Below are positions 34,101 to 42,224 of a stretch of 64,000 bases of DNA, in pieces (position 1 is the stretch's first letter; each line of letters starts with the position of its first letter). Origin of the DNA: a virus; IMG/VR virus record IMGVR_UViG_3300030104_004476, positions 1 through 64,000 of that record; one strand, given 5' to 3'. The position numbers and the translations under genes were made by a program. A model generated the notes under the pieces. It saw only the letters and a list, made by a program, of their open reading frames with translations. It was not told where the DNA came from and searched no databases.

Positions 34101-34316
34101 AGAAGGTGTTCCAGAAATAGTACCTATACCTTGAACAGAAAACTCTTCAAAATCTACATTACCACTAGCAGAGCCAGCATCAGCTGCGTTTGTAAAAGTC
34201 GTAGCTTCTCCTTTTAAGTAATTAAACCACTTACCTTCTTTTTTAACAAACTCATCAACCTTGCCTGACTGTAAGTCGGTAATAATCTTTTCTACATACC
34301 ATCCGTTAGTTGCCAT
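31134..34316 (-). CDS. Tail fibre/adhesin with BACON-like repeats
   Basis: A 1060-aa, strongly beta, Asn/Thr/Ser-rich protein with few Cys and no signal peptide. Several ~90-residue units end in the BACON-like pattern of a 'WL/WI' strand, then '(S/E)R.A.I.V.H.(T/N)..' and '...ITI.Q': for example PDWINFSATSVDYD ... GSERSATITVIHP, and the C-terminal PDWLASNSISVSGGTATVSL ... RIISFDVTHQNG. BACON domains bind carbohydrate or mucin-like ligands and occur in tail proteins of Bacteroidota phages, including crAss-like phages. A host-surface-binding fibre is the best reading. Confidence 0.65.
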   Translation of the reverse strand: MATNGWYVEKIITDLQSGKVDEFVKKEGKWFNYLKGEATTFTNAADAGSASGNVDFEEFSVQGIGTISGTPSVSGTTPVLGGNIIITVTGGTNWSSTGFSSYNISALPSTGTFTITPASGNTIAAEQFSALALVLTDYITSITFADTGTAYGSSNTVTGTINFDSSALTISSGVTTTFALSLDPVAVQSGVLWSGSVGIIGNFNPFSGDGFLQFADNPGSYIGLGNATMSDAATINHLILNVSAVIVPSISTSLVDFTFTANGDVFFPIGTNPSINLDVPASELSQYSISYEGDDGTIGRRVVIDYIPNIDGFIDDNNYIDIFTDSQIGVCEFYTGYYHMEPNGGGVSLPVTNNLGPFTAAVTFPANSPQWLTINDVTWLNGSAVAISADANIFGIQLEATLSITSDTNTSGVPNDSITIYQELGDSVNLYGSFTVTNINYDQEVTDNGWAEQFFDVGFLTTAGNLQPWTDVGFLGTTTNNGTTYKLAYDFSNTFSIQTILTYASPEDFDSSDGYSLVLVDDATAATPDWINFSATSVDYDATFSSQYEALNNFTVTQNNTGSERSATITVIHPTNNAVSDTFKVVQVAGYDVTVHTFDFRLISGDLANGTATFTNSTVNNTIGELEVSDTSQLVELYGNSVGTTGTYWESNSSAGLTASVYDYDYPITWFNNPELDFTVQLIGGSSEQLGEVDSSWISNLNAVYLSSLTQTNAAGVESLVQDVNHEIRFNISENFAVLGQDESWQKEFPIDRYFKIKGFHPLNNDSSTSTADDIITIKQKAKVFAGFSPGQVSKTVDESDDLSNVQVGCRANGTATPTVKIYKEGLAQVIDGVYTLFEPTISDSNNFLTVDSVAAGSEIVFDGNTVGKQHHIKLVLEPNFTGSNREAKLAIWNGGVSGDTLNELGLPNSATNQNDLITIIQEATVPTLIWDGNTNMAIINQGISSTSGMAFYSLQASESSAQELNDQFMAIDLNFTYNGNTAPTLVDVANVDTADGGFNWSLGNPDWLASNSISVSGGTATVSLSFNHLSQDPGSRIISFDVTHQNGTTFVSFNLRFDV

Positions 34317-34317
34317 A

Positions 34318-37300
34318 TTATAATTCTTTTGATTGAGTTCCTTCGTAATTAACCGTCTTAAATAGTTTTACAGATCCAGACGCTTCATTAAACAATGCTG
34401 TTAGTGTAGAAGTGTTTTGTGTACCGTAAAAGTTACACCTATCTTCACTTAAAGAGTTTGGATGATGTAACCACATTTTCCCAGATTTAAAAGTATAATA
34501 AGAATTACTTAAAGATTCACCACTTTCAGGTGTAAATGATTTAAAACTTGTCCAACCTTTAGAATCTTCACTAAAGCTCAATGTGTATACATTTTTAGTA
34601 TTACCAGAAGACACTACTGAGTGTATAGTTATGTTATATTCGTTTTTCTTTCCATCATAACTACCTATTAATGCTTGGCCGTTTATTAAATTATCATTAA
34701 ACCAATCTGTCATACCAGCGTTTGATATAGCTGTTATTCCATCTCTTGACAATCTACATACTGCACCTCTATCTCTATCTGTAAAATATATTCTATATTC
34801 TTCTACAGCAAAAGATTCTGGATTTTTAGATATACCATAATCACCGACAAATGGTATAGCTTGACCAAGTACAGCTGTAGATGATAATAATTGCTGATTA
34901 CCATCAGCGTTAAATAAAGCATCTTTGTTAGCTAATATTTTTATTACTTTACTTTCACAAAAAGCAATAACATCTCCTTGTCTAGTATATAGTTTTTGTA
35001 TACTACCGTATTCAGAGTTTAATTTTTTAGTTATATCTTCAGCTAATAAAAACTCATTATATCTTGATACATTAGATTCTTCATTATATATTTGAGAGAA
35101 TATTATATCGTTTTGTTTGGTAACTTCAGCATAATCAGCATCAGCTAAAGAAGCTTTAAAACCACTTTGTTTACCAACTGATGAGTATGGATATAAAACA
35201 CCAGCATTAAAATCATCTCTAATTCTATCAGATTCTACACCATTACCAAAAGCATAACAATTAAACCAAGGTAAACGTATATCTAAATCTGCAAGTGAAA
35301 GAGGTGAATATGTAACTGGATGAGTAAATGGATATATTTCTAACGTTGAAGTTCCAGCAACATGAGTTGATGTTACATAAGCACTTACATAAGAACTTCT
35401 AGTAGTAAAAATACCATCTCCAGTATAAAAATAAACTTTAAGTGGGTTATTGTTGCTAGCGGTAATATAACTTGGAAGAGGTTCGCTTAATGAGATTTTA
35501 CAATAACCATCTTTAGATTCTGCTCCAAATACGTTTAAAACACTTGGCTTGTAATTTTGCCAATCTTCTTGAGCAGCATTAGAAATATTAGGAAATCCGT
35601 TTAACGTAAGATCAGCTATTTCTTGCCCAGGACCTTTTAAATTAAGTTTATTACCTTTTTTGATATACATCTTAGCATCCTTCTCGTTTAAGTATATAGG
35701 ATAAGCTTGACTTATTTCGTAAAATAAATCTAAATCAATTCTTCTAGGTGTTTCTACTTCAAACACTGCACCATTACCAACCTTTTCTGTTGAGTTTAAA
35801 CCTTGATCAGCATCTCCTGTTTCTTCCAAATACTGTGCTACCTCTGTGTCTGCCATTATTTTTACGAAGAACTTTCCATCAATTTCTTCTGCTGTTGCAG
35901 GTATTGTTAAAGCACCAAGAGAGAAAGCGGTTTCATCAATGTCTTCAGTTTCAGGATCGTCCTGTGTTTTTCTTGGAGTATCCACTATGTCTAAAATCCT
36001 CCAACTAGCGTTAGCATCGGTTACAGCATTGTTTGTGCCATGTTCCTTTTTAAGTACTAACGCATCTTCTAGTTTTACTTTATTTCTTTCATTTGAACTA
36101 AAAGCTAACCAAACAAACTGAGATAATGATTCGTTATCTTGATCTACTGGATATGCTTTATATAAAGGTATATTATAGTATTCTTTCGCAATTTCTTTTA
36201 TAAATACCTTATAATACTTAGCCCAATAAGGAGCATTGTTTTTTATGCTTAATCTAACTCTATTAACTCTATCGCATTTATCTTTAGGTAAACCTTGTAT
36301 TTGAGATTCATCTATTAAAACTGTAGATTCTCTACCATAATCATCTAAGTATACAATACCTGTTTGATAAGTTCTGCTAGACTTTACAGACTCGTAAGCT
36401 TGTTGGGCAACAACTTCTATTTCGGTAGATGGAGCAGATGTTATTTGAAGAGATGCATTTCTGGACTGAAAACCAAAGTTAGCATCACTTGGACACGATC
36501 CGTTAAAAAGATCATCAGTAATGTCTACACCACCTGACTGCTGAATGTTGTTCACTGGATCGAAAGAGTCTTGTGTGCTTACATATGAATAAGGATAAGG
36601 TATACAAAAACAAATTATTTCTCCAGCTGCAAGTTGTACCGTTGTTTCTGGTAAGTTTAAAGTAACTCCACCTACAAAACTAGCTCCACCAGTGTCTGAT
36701 AACGTTAGAAGTTGTGGATCATTTTCATCAGCTATACTCGTTGTTGTATGAGAAAAAGCTCTACCACCATAATTAAGAGCTTTTGGTCTAGTTAACGTAC
36801 CTCTAGCTAAAATAACATTTGAGTTAAGCTGATTTTTTACTTGATACCTAGGTCTGTATGTTGGACTAAGAATATCACTACCTCCCGTGACATCGTTTCC
36901 AGCCTGCTCAAAATCATTAGCAGTTAAGTTTGGTACTCCATTCGTGTCACACTTTGCGATACATAAAGCGATATTAAACAATTCACTTGTATAACTATAA
37001 TCGCCTAACGTGCCTGATGACACAGTGCTTTCTGAATACATTATATCGTTATACCCTACTTCAATAGTACCTTTAAAAGTGTAACTACCAGCGTGTGGCG
37101 CTGTGTAAAAAGGTCCTTTTGGTTGATTTATATCATTATCTATAAAATGGCCTTGCGTATTATCATAGTTTGAACCTGGATCTCCAGAAGGTCCTTCAAT
37201 ATATGCGTTTATACCACAATTTACTATTGGCACTGATTTATCTGTTATAGATCCTCCATGAACGACATCTATATTATCATCTGTTGAAGCGAATGAGGAG

Positions 37301-39636
37301 TCAATTTTAGTTATTCTACCATGTTGTACTTGGTTACTAGGAGAAGGAAAAGTCCACTTGTAATCTGAGTTCCACTGTTCACCAAGTAAGAAACCAGGTG
37401 GAATTGGATAAGTTGTGTAAGGATATGTAAATTCAATGTTTGGAGCCCAACCAACATCTATTATATTAGCTGAAAAAATTGTAGTTTTAAAATCATCAGG
37501 ATAAACTGTTGTATCAAAAAATTGTTTAATAGAAGGTGTTATCTCTTGTAAATTACCGTCTAATAAATTATACCCTTCTGTATAGTTGCCAAATAGTAAT
37601 CTAGAAGAAGAAAACTCTTGAGATACAGCTTTTTTAGGTACTCCATCAAAAATCCTTGTTAATTGAGATGATGGTAGTGTTGATCCAAATATTTCAGAAT
37701 CTATAACTATAAAGCCATCATATGTTGTTCCGTTAGCTTGGTAAAACGAAGATCCTCTTTTTATATTTTTAACAATGTAAACATTATCTGAATTACTTTC
37801 TTTAAATAATATTTCAACCTCTTTTACATCTCTTGGTATGTTTGTTGGAACAAAGTCAGATATTTCTACGCTTTTTAACTTGTTAACCATACCGTTGTTA
37901 AAACCAGAGACACTATTATAAGCATATATACCAGGTTGAAATACAGCTCTTGAATATGGTGATATACAAGAGTGTTCATTGTTAGCGTATTTGTATCTAT
38001 ACGCAAAGTATAAAAATCTTTCTGGATATATTGCGTCTTTTTCTCTCAAAGACGCTATCCAAGTTTCATCACCAAATGGAACTATCTGGTTAAAACTTCC
38101 AGTTCCAACTCCATCATCATCAAGCACTTCTTCGTCAACAAAATACGTTGAGGGCACGTCAAGTAGTTCTATTTTAAATACGCTAAAATCATCACTATTA
38201 GCACTTAATATTGTATTAAATGTTTCTATAATTTGGCAAGTTACTACAGCACCACTTTCAGCACCTGTAAGCTCTAACACATCACCTTCACGCCAATTAA
38301 CCCTATGTACGCTAGATTCTATAAAAAAAGAAGTACCTGGCGACATTAATTGATTTAAAACACCTTCACTTTCATCAACAAAAGAAAAAGGAAGTCCCAT
38401 CTCATCACCTACCGCTGCACTTGATCCTTCAAGATCATTTATTTTTAAAACAGGGGAGATTACACTATCAACATAAGTTATATACGATGGTATTTCAGCA
38501 CCAAACATTGCTCCAAAACCTTGAGATATTGGTACTGGTTTACGTTTTGTAAAAATTGGATTTATTACTGGTGGCTCAAGAGGATTAGGTCTTATAACCG
38601 TTATATGTTTTTCTTCTAATAGACCAGCAACTTCAGTTCCGTCTTTTAACGTATATCTAATAAACGAGTGTCTATGTATAGAAGTTGTAGAAGGCAATTG
38701 AGATTGCTTATCTTTAAAGTGTTCAATTACTATTCTCTTTGGTTCTGTTCTACCGTCTGTAAAAAATAAAATATCATCTTCAAAGTTTATACCAGTAATA
38801 GTTGTATGAGAAGGTGTATTACTAGAAGGAGTTCCAGTTACGTTAGATTCTGATTCAGTGCTACCAAGTTTAAAATTTAATATTCTATCACTTGTAAATT
38901 TAAAAACAAAACCTGAGTCTTTTAATTCTTGATTGTAAAAAATATCCCCTGTTGGGATAGTGGTTGTAACTACCACATCAGCATTTGAATCAAGTGTAGA
39001 ACTAACACCGTTTACTCTAATGTCTTGGCCTGCGTATATATCAAAACCATCTGGTCCAACTAATTGAACACGCATTCCTTTTCTAATGCCTTTTGGTACG
39101 TATAAATTAACACTATCATTATTAAACGCTGTTGCAGCTATTGTATCTTTATCTACGTTTGTAATAATGCCATCTTGACTATCTTGTATGTCCGCTTCAC
39201 TACGAACTTCAAAAACATCAACAACTAGTGGATATGTATCTCCAGTTTCTGATACTTGAGAAGGTTTCCACTCTGATATAACATCTGATATTACACCGGT
39301 ATATCTAACACCTGTAGCGTAGCTACCATCTACAGCTAAGTCACTAGCTTTATGTATAAAGTTGAAAATAGTTTTAGAAGCTTCATCTGCATGAGATCCT
39401 ACTGTAATAGCATTATTGCTAATACTAGTACCCATGAAAGTAACTCCGGCTTGACCTGCATGAGCTTGGGTTACTTGAGCGTTACCCTTTATATTTTGAA
39501 CAGTTCCAACCTCTTCGTTTTCAGACGTAGATACTTCAATGTTTAAAGCGTCTCGATACTCACCATTAGGTACCAGACGCTCATCGAAGTCCTTGTTCAT
39601 TCGACCTCGTATAAAATTGTGCTTTAATTCTGGCAT
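34318..39636 (-). CDS. Tail tube/stabilisation-like protein (1772 aa)
   Basis: A large beta-rich virion protein. The N-terminus 'KHNFIRGRMNKDFDERLVPNGEYRDALNIEVS...GTVQNIKGN' matches the beginning of the 'stabilisation'/T7 gp12-like tail proteins seen in crAss-like and other Bacteroidota podoviruses. The rest is composed of beta domains with several aromatic repeats and a propeller-like C-terminal part (for example 'DRDRGAVCRLSRDGITAISNAGMTDW'). It would form the tail hub or nozzle below the portal. Adjacent genes upstream are candidate connectors. Confidence 0.7.
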   Translation of the reverse strand: MPELKHNFIRGRMNKDFDERLVPNGEYRDALNIEVSTSENEEVGTVQNIKGNAQVTQAHAGQAGVTFMGTSISNNAITVGSHADEASKTIFNFIHKASDLAVDGSYATGVRYTGVISDVISEWKPSQVSETGDTYPLVVDVFEVRSEADIQDSQDGIITNVDKDTIAATAFNNDSVNLYVPKGIRKGMRVQLVGPDGFDIYAGQDIRVNGVSSTLDSNADVVVTTTIPTGDIFYNQELKDSGFVFKFTSDRILNFKLGSTESESNVTGTPSSNTPSHTTITGINFEDDILFFTDGRTEPKRIVIEHFKDKQSQLPSTTSIHRHSFIRYTLKDGTEVAGLLEEKHITVIRPNPLEPPVINPIFTKRKPVPISQGFGAMFGAEIPSYITYVDSVISPVLKINDLEGSSAAVGDEMGLPFSFVDESEGVLNQLMSPGTSFFIESSVHRVNWREGDVLELTGAESGAVVTCQIIETFNTILSANSDDFSVFKIELLDVPSTYFVDEEVLDDDGVGTGSFNQIVPFGDETWIASLREKDAIYPERFLYFAYRYKYANNEHSCISPYSRAVFQPGIYAYNSVSGFNNGMVNKLKSVEISDFVPTNIPRDVKEVEILFKESNSDNVYIVKNIKRGSSFYQANGTTYDGFIVIDSEIFGSTLPSSQLTRIFDGVPKKAVSQEFSSSRLLFGNYTEGYNLLDGNLQEITPSIKQFFDTTVYPDDFKTTIFSANIIDVGWAPNIEFTYPYTTYPIPPGFLLGEQWNSDYKWTFPSPSNQVQHGRITKIDSSFASTDDNIDVVHGGSITDKSVPIVNCGINAYIEGPSGDPGSNYDNTQGHFIDNDINQPKGPFYTAPHAGSYTFKGTIEVGYNDIMYSESTVSSGTLGDYSYTSELFNIALCIAKCDTNGVPNLTANDFEQAGNDVTGGSDILSPTYRPRYQVKNQLNSNVILARGTLTRPKALNYGGRAFSHTTTSIADENDPQLLTLSDTGGASFVGGVTLNLPETTVQLAAGEIICFCIPYPYSYVSTQDSFDPVNNIQQSGGVDITDDLFNGSCPSDANFGFQSRNASLQITSAPSTEIEVVAQQAYESVKSSRTYQTGIVYLDDYGRESTVLIDESQIQGLPKDKCDRVNRVRLSIKNNAPYWAKYYKVFIKEIAKEYYNIPLYKAYPVDQDNESLSQFVWLAFSSNERNKVKLEDALVLKKEHGTNNAVTDANASWRILDIVDTPRKTQDDPETEDIDETAFSLGALTIPATAEEIDGKFFVKIMADTEVAQYLEETGDADQGLNSTEKVGNGAVFEVETPRRIDLDLFYEISQAYPIYLNEKDAKMYIKKGNKLNLKGPGQEIADLTLNGFPNISNAAQEDWQNYKPSVLNVFGAESKDGYCKISLSEPLPSYITASNNNPLKVYFYTGDGIFTTRSSYVSAYVTSTHVAGTSTLEIYPFTHPVTYSPLSLADLDIRLPWFNCYAFGNGVESDRIRDDFNAGVLYPYSSVGKQSGFKASLADADYAEVTKQNDIIFSQIYNEESNVSRYNEFLLAEDITKKLNSEYGSIQKLYTRQGDVIAFCESKVIKILANKDALFNADGNQQLLSSTAVLGQAIPFVGDYGISKNPESFAVEEYRIYFTDRDRGAVCRLSRDGITAISNAGMTDWFNDNLINGQALIGSYDGKKNEYNITIHSVVSSGNTKNVYTLSFSEDSKGWTSFKSFTPESGESLSNSYYTFKSGKMWLHHPNSLSEDRCNFYGTQNTSTLTALFNEASGSVKLFKTVNYEGTQSKEL

Positions 39637-39638
39637 AT

Positions 39639-40517
39639 TTAGTGCTTAATATGTTTAGACTTACCTCTTAAAATTTGAGTAATTTCTTCTAATTTAATAT
39701 TTGATAACCTTAATTTAGCTTGTCGTTTAGCAGCAAAAGCCTCTCTACGTAATCGTAAAACTATACTCTGAGGCATATTAGCTCTAGTAGAAACAATCGC
39801 ATAAGCAATATGTTTGTACATAGCTTCTTCAGCGAACTTATGAACTTGCATTTCTGCATCTGTTCCAAGGCTATCACTTATGTATTTAAGTATTACAGTT
39901 TTTCCAGAAATATTAGAACTAAAGTGAATGAATCCTCTTAGTTCATCAATATAAAAAGATCCGTTAACTTGAGCGTGTTGTGGATCTAATCCATATCTCT
40001 CTCCAACTAATAAATCATAATCATCATCATCATAACTGTCTTGATTTTCAGAAGGAGTAGCGCTTTCGTAGTTTGTTGATGTATCAGACTCTGTTGTTAA
40101 CACTAACTCATTGTTAGTAAATGTATAATAAGGAGAAGCACCATCCGTTGTTTGTGCTAAATTAGATGGATTGCTAGTTTTAGATGTAGGATAAATAATG
40201 TGCTCAATACCAGAACTATCTGACCACGTTAATTTAACATAGTTAACATAATCTTGTGGTAAAGGCATAGCTAACGTGCTAGGAACTTCTATCTCATAAG
40301 CTTTAGTAGACTTAAATGTGTCAAAGCTTAATTCTTGCAAAGCTCTTTGCGCATGAAACGCTACGTCTGCTCTTTTTATTTTAGATATAATCTTATCTTC
40401 TCCTACGTAGGCTAGTACAAATTGATTTATAACGTGTTCTAAAGAAGTAAATTGATAACCTCCTAAATTGCTACCAGCGTAATACGCCGCCCCTGTTACG
40501 TTGTCTAATAATCCCAT
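39639..40517 (-). CDS. Putative head-tail connector / tail tubular protein
   Basis: A 292-aa mixed alpha/beta protein. 'LEHVINQFVLAYVGEDKIISKIKRADVAFHAQRALQELSFDT' near residues 28-70 is the helical start of gp4/gp11-like connector proteins ('RALQELS.D'). The C-terminus has basic helices (LRLRREAFAAKRQAKLRLSNIKLEEITQILRGK). It lies between the capsid cluster and the tail hub gene, the classic place for a tail tubular protein A-like adaptor. Confidence 0.6.
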   Translation of the reverse strand: MGLLDNVTGAAYYAGSNLGGYQFTSLEHVINQFVLAYVGEDKIISKIKRADVAFHAQRALQELSFDTFKSTKAYEIEVPSTLAMPLPQDYVNYVKLTWSDSSGIEHIIYPTSKTSNPSNLAQTTDGASPYYTFTNNELVLTTESDTSTNYESATPSENQDSYDDDDYDLLVGERYGLDPQHAQVNGSFYIDELRGFIHFSSNISGKTVILKYISDSLGTDAEMQVHKFAEEAMYKHIAYAIVSTRANMPQSIVLRLRREAFAAKRQAKLRLSNIKLEEITQILRGKSKHIKH

Positions 40518-40521
40518 TTAG

Positions 40522-41241
40522 TTATATTTTTTCTTGTTGAATGTCATTCGCTTCTTCTCGTTGAATTGCTTGAGCTAAGGTAAAATCTTTCATCATGATT
40601 CCAGCTAATACCAATATTCTATTAACCAAGTTAACCTCTTCTGATTCGTGTAACTCAAAGTTTGTAGATGTTCCTGAGTTGTATATAGATACACCACTAG
40701 TTATAATATATCCCCAAGCCGCAAGTGCAGGTTTAGCTATATAGTGACAGTTTATTGTTGAGGTGGAATATGCTGGAGAACCAGAACTCGGATATAGTTG
40801 TATTTTAGAATCTTCTCTATTTACGTAAACCGGTCTAGAAGCGCTAGGAGCATAAAGCGCTGATTGAACCATAAGTTCAACCTCTTTGTTAGTTACTTTT
40901 TCTACTCTAATACTATTAGTTCCATTGTTATAAAAAACAGTACCCAATCTATATACATCTGTAGGTAGGGTAGCTGTCGCTCCTGATACCGCACTCATAT
41001 CAGTATGGTCTTTTTCAAAGAATGAAATTTTTTCTTCTAATATATTTAGCATATCAGAATACTCAGTATCATTACCGTGTGATCTGCCAAATTGATTTAT
41101 ATCGTAGAAGTATTGCTCAAATATATCCATCTGAGCTTGATTGGCAAGTATATTAAACTCTTGCGGAGTAATATAACCTCTTTGTTCTTTATTAGCTATT
41201 GTTAATACTCTTTGGTAAACTGTGTTTATATTTACTGCCAT
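40522..41241 (-). CDS. Putative head-completion/connector protein
   Basis: A 239-aa protein starting MAVNINTVYQRVLTIANKEQRGYITPQEFNILANQAQMDIFEQYFYD. This EF-hand-like 'GYITPQEFNILANQAQ' N-terminal pattern is common in connector-region proteins of marine podoviruses. A beta-rich middle follows, then a C-terminal helix (ILVLAGIMMKDFTLAQAIQREEAND). It is preceded by a strong hairpin. Role inferred from the neighbourhood. Confidence 0.55.
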   Translation of the reverse strand: MAVNINTVYQRVLTIANKEQRGYITPQEFNILANQAQMDIFEQYFYDINQFGRSHGNDTEYSDMLNILEEKISFFEKDHTDMSAVSGATATLPTDVYRLGTVFYNNGTNSIRVEKVTNKEVELMVQSALYAPSASRPVYVNREDSKIQLYPSSGSPAYSTSTINCHYIAKPALAAWGYIITSGVSIYNSGTSTNFELHESEEVNLVNRILVLAGIMMKDFTLAQAIQREEANDIQQEKI

Positions 41242-41257
41242 TTATTTTATTTTTTAT

Positions 41258-41293
41258 AGTTAAGCAACCACCCCAAAGAGTGGCTGCTCTACT
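41258..41293 (-). terminator. Strong hairpin between capsid-cluster genes
   Basis: Nine-base arms AGCAGCCAC and GTGGTTGCT (one A/C mismatch), 8-base loop, with outer AGT/ACT pairs, just below the stop at 41302 on the minus strand. The downstream tract is A-rich rather than T-rich, so it may be an RNA processing or attenuator hairpin rather than a full terminator. Confidence 0.6.
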
Positions 41294-41301
41294 ATAGGTG
41301 A

Positions 41302-42156
41302 TTAATTATTTAATCTTTTTTCAATATTGGAGTATATCTCCATCCCTTCATCAGTCTTAAACCAAGCGGCTAAAGCAGTATAAGGGTGCTCGTCAAACGG
41401 AACATTCATTAACTTTCTGTTGTTAGAACCCCAAGAAAAAGTTCTTTGATCAGAAGATAATTTAATGATACCAAGTTCGGTAGCTTTAATACCAAAGTTT
41501 CTAAGTTGAACATTGTCATCAGAAGCTAACTCTAAAAACAAAGCAGGATTATTTCTAGCAAACACTAGTAAATCTCTTTTAAGTTCTTTAGAGCTCATCT
41601 TAGATACCTCAGAACCTTTTTCTACACGTATAATAGCTTCAGCCATATCAATATCCATTTCTCTAGCAGCTAAAATAGCGTCAGCTTCCATTTCCAACGT
41701 TTCTATTTGTGTTTCAGCTACAGCTTCAGGTTTGTGTTCATAAAAAATATTTCCACTGTGAGGGTGATACAAAGATAAAAGTTTTTGTAAAACTGTTTTT
41801 TGTTTTTCTACAAACAACACTCCGTTTCTAAAAACAACATGCTCTAATCTTTGGTCTCCTTGCATTTCATCAACAAAAGGAGTTCTTTGATTTTGACAAT
41901 ACTTAAGTTCTCTTTCGTAACCTTTTTCTTCGTCAAAATAATATATGCCATTTGTTCTTAGCATATACGATAACGGTTTCTTATTTCCTTTCAAATAATA
42001 AACTCTATCTTTTATTTCCCAACTAGGTTTTTTAGGTTCAACTTTTTTAGATTCAACTTTTTTAGGTTCAACTTTTTTAGGTTTTGCTGTTTCAACAACT
42101 GGTGTTTCAACAACAGGTACATCTACCTCTTTTTTTGTTTCTTGTTTTTTAGCCAT
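41302..42156 (-). CDS. Putative head-associated protein with Lys/Pro/Glu repeat linker
   Basis: A 284-aa protein. Residues 1-45 hold a low-complexity linker with VEPKK/VESKK repeats. Residues 46-110 are beta-rich (SWEIKDRVYYLKGNKKPLSYML ... YYFDEEKGYEREL). The C-terminal half is helical and acidic (ETLEMEADAILAAREMDIDMAEAIIRVEKGSE). It is the first gene after the major-capsid terminator. Similar genes next to capsid genes occur in marine phages with unknown role; a head-decoration or connector function is possible. Confidence 0.5.
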   Translation of the reverse strand: MAKKQETKKEVDVPVVETPVVETAKPKKVEPKKVESKKVEPKKPSWEIKDRVYYLKGNKKPLSYMLRTNGIYYFDEEKGYERELKYCQNQRTPFVDEMQGDQRLEHVVFRNGVLFVEKQKTVLQKLLSLYHPHSGNIFYEHKPEAVAETQIETLEMEADAILAAREMDIDMAEAIIRVEKGSEVSKMSSKELKRDLLVFARNNPALFLELASDDNVQLRNFGIKATELGIIKLSSDQRTFSWGSNNRKLMNVPFDEHPYTALAAWFKTDEGMEIYSNIEKRLNN

Positions 42157-42185
42157 AATATAATATATAATAAAATTAATAAAAT

Positions 42186-42215
42186 AAAAGGCCGAGGCCG
42201 AAGCCCCGGTCTTTT
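42186..42215 (-). terminator. Intrinsic terminator after the major capsid gene
   Basis: On the minus strand: AAAAG-A-CCG-G-GGC, TTCG tetraloop, GCC-T-CGG-C-CTTTT, followed by a T/A-rich run. A UUCG-capped GC-rich hairpin with flanking A and T tracts, in a strongly AT-rich genome, is a clear terminator. It probably limits read-through from the highly expressed capsid gene. Confidence 0.85.
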
Positions 42216-42224
42216 AAAAATAGT

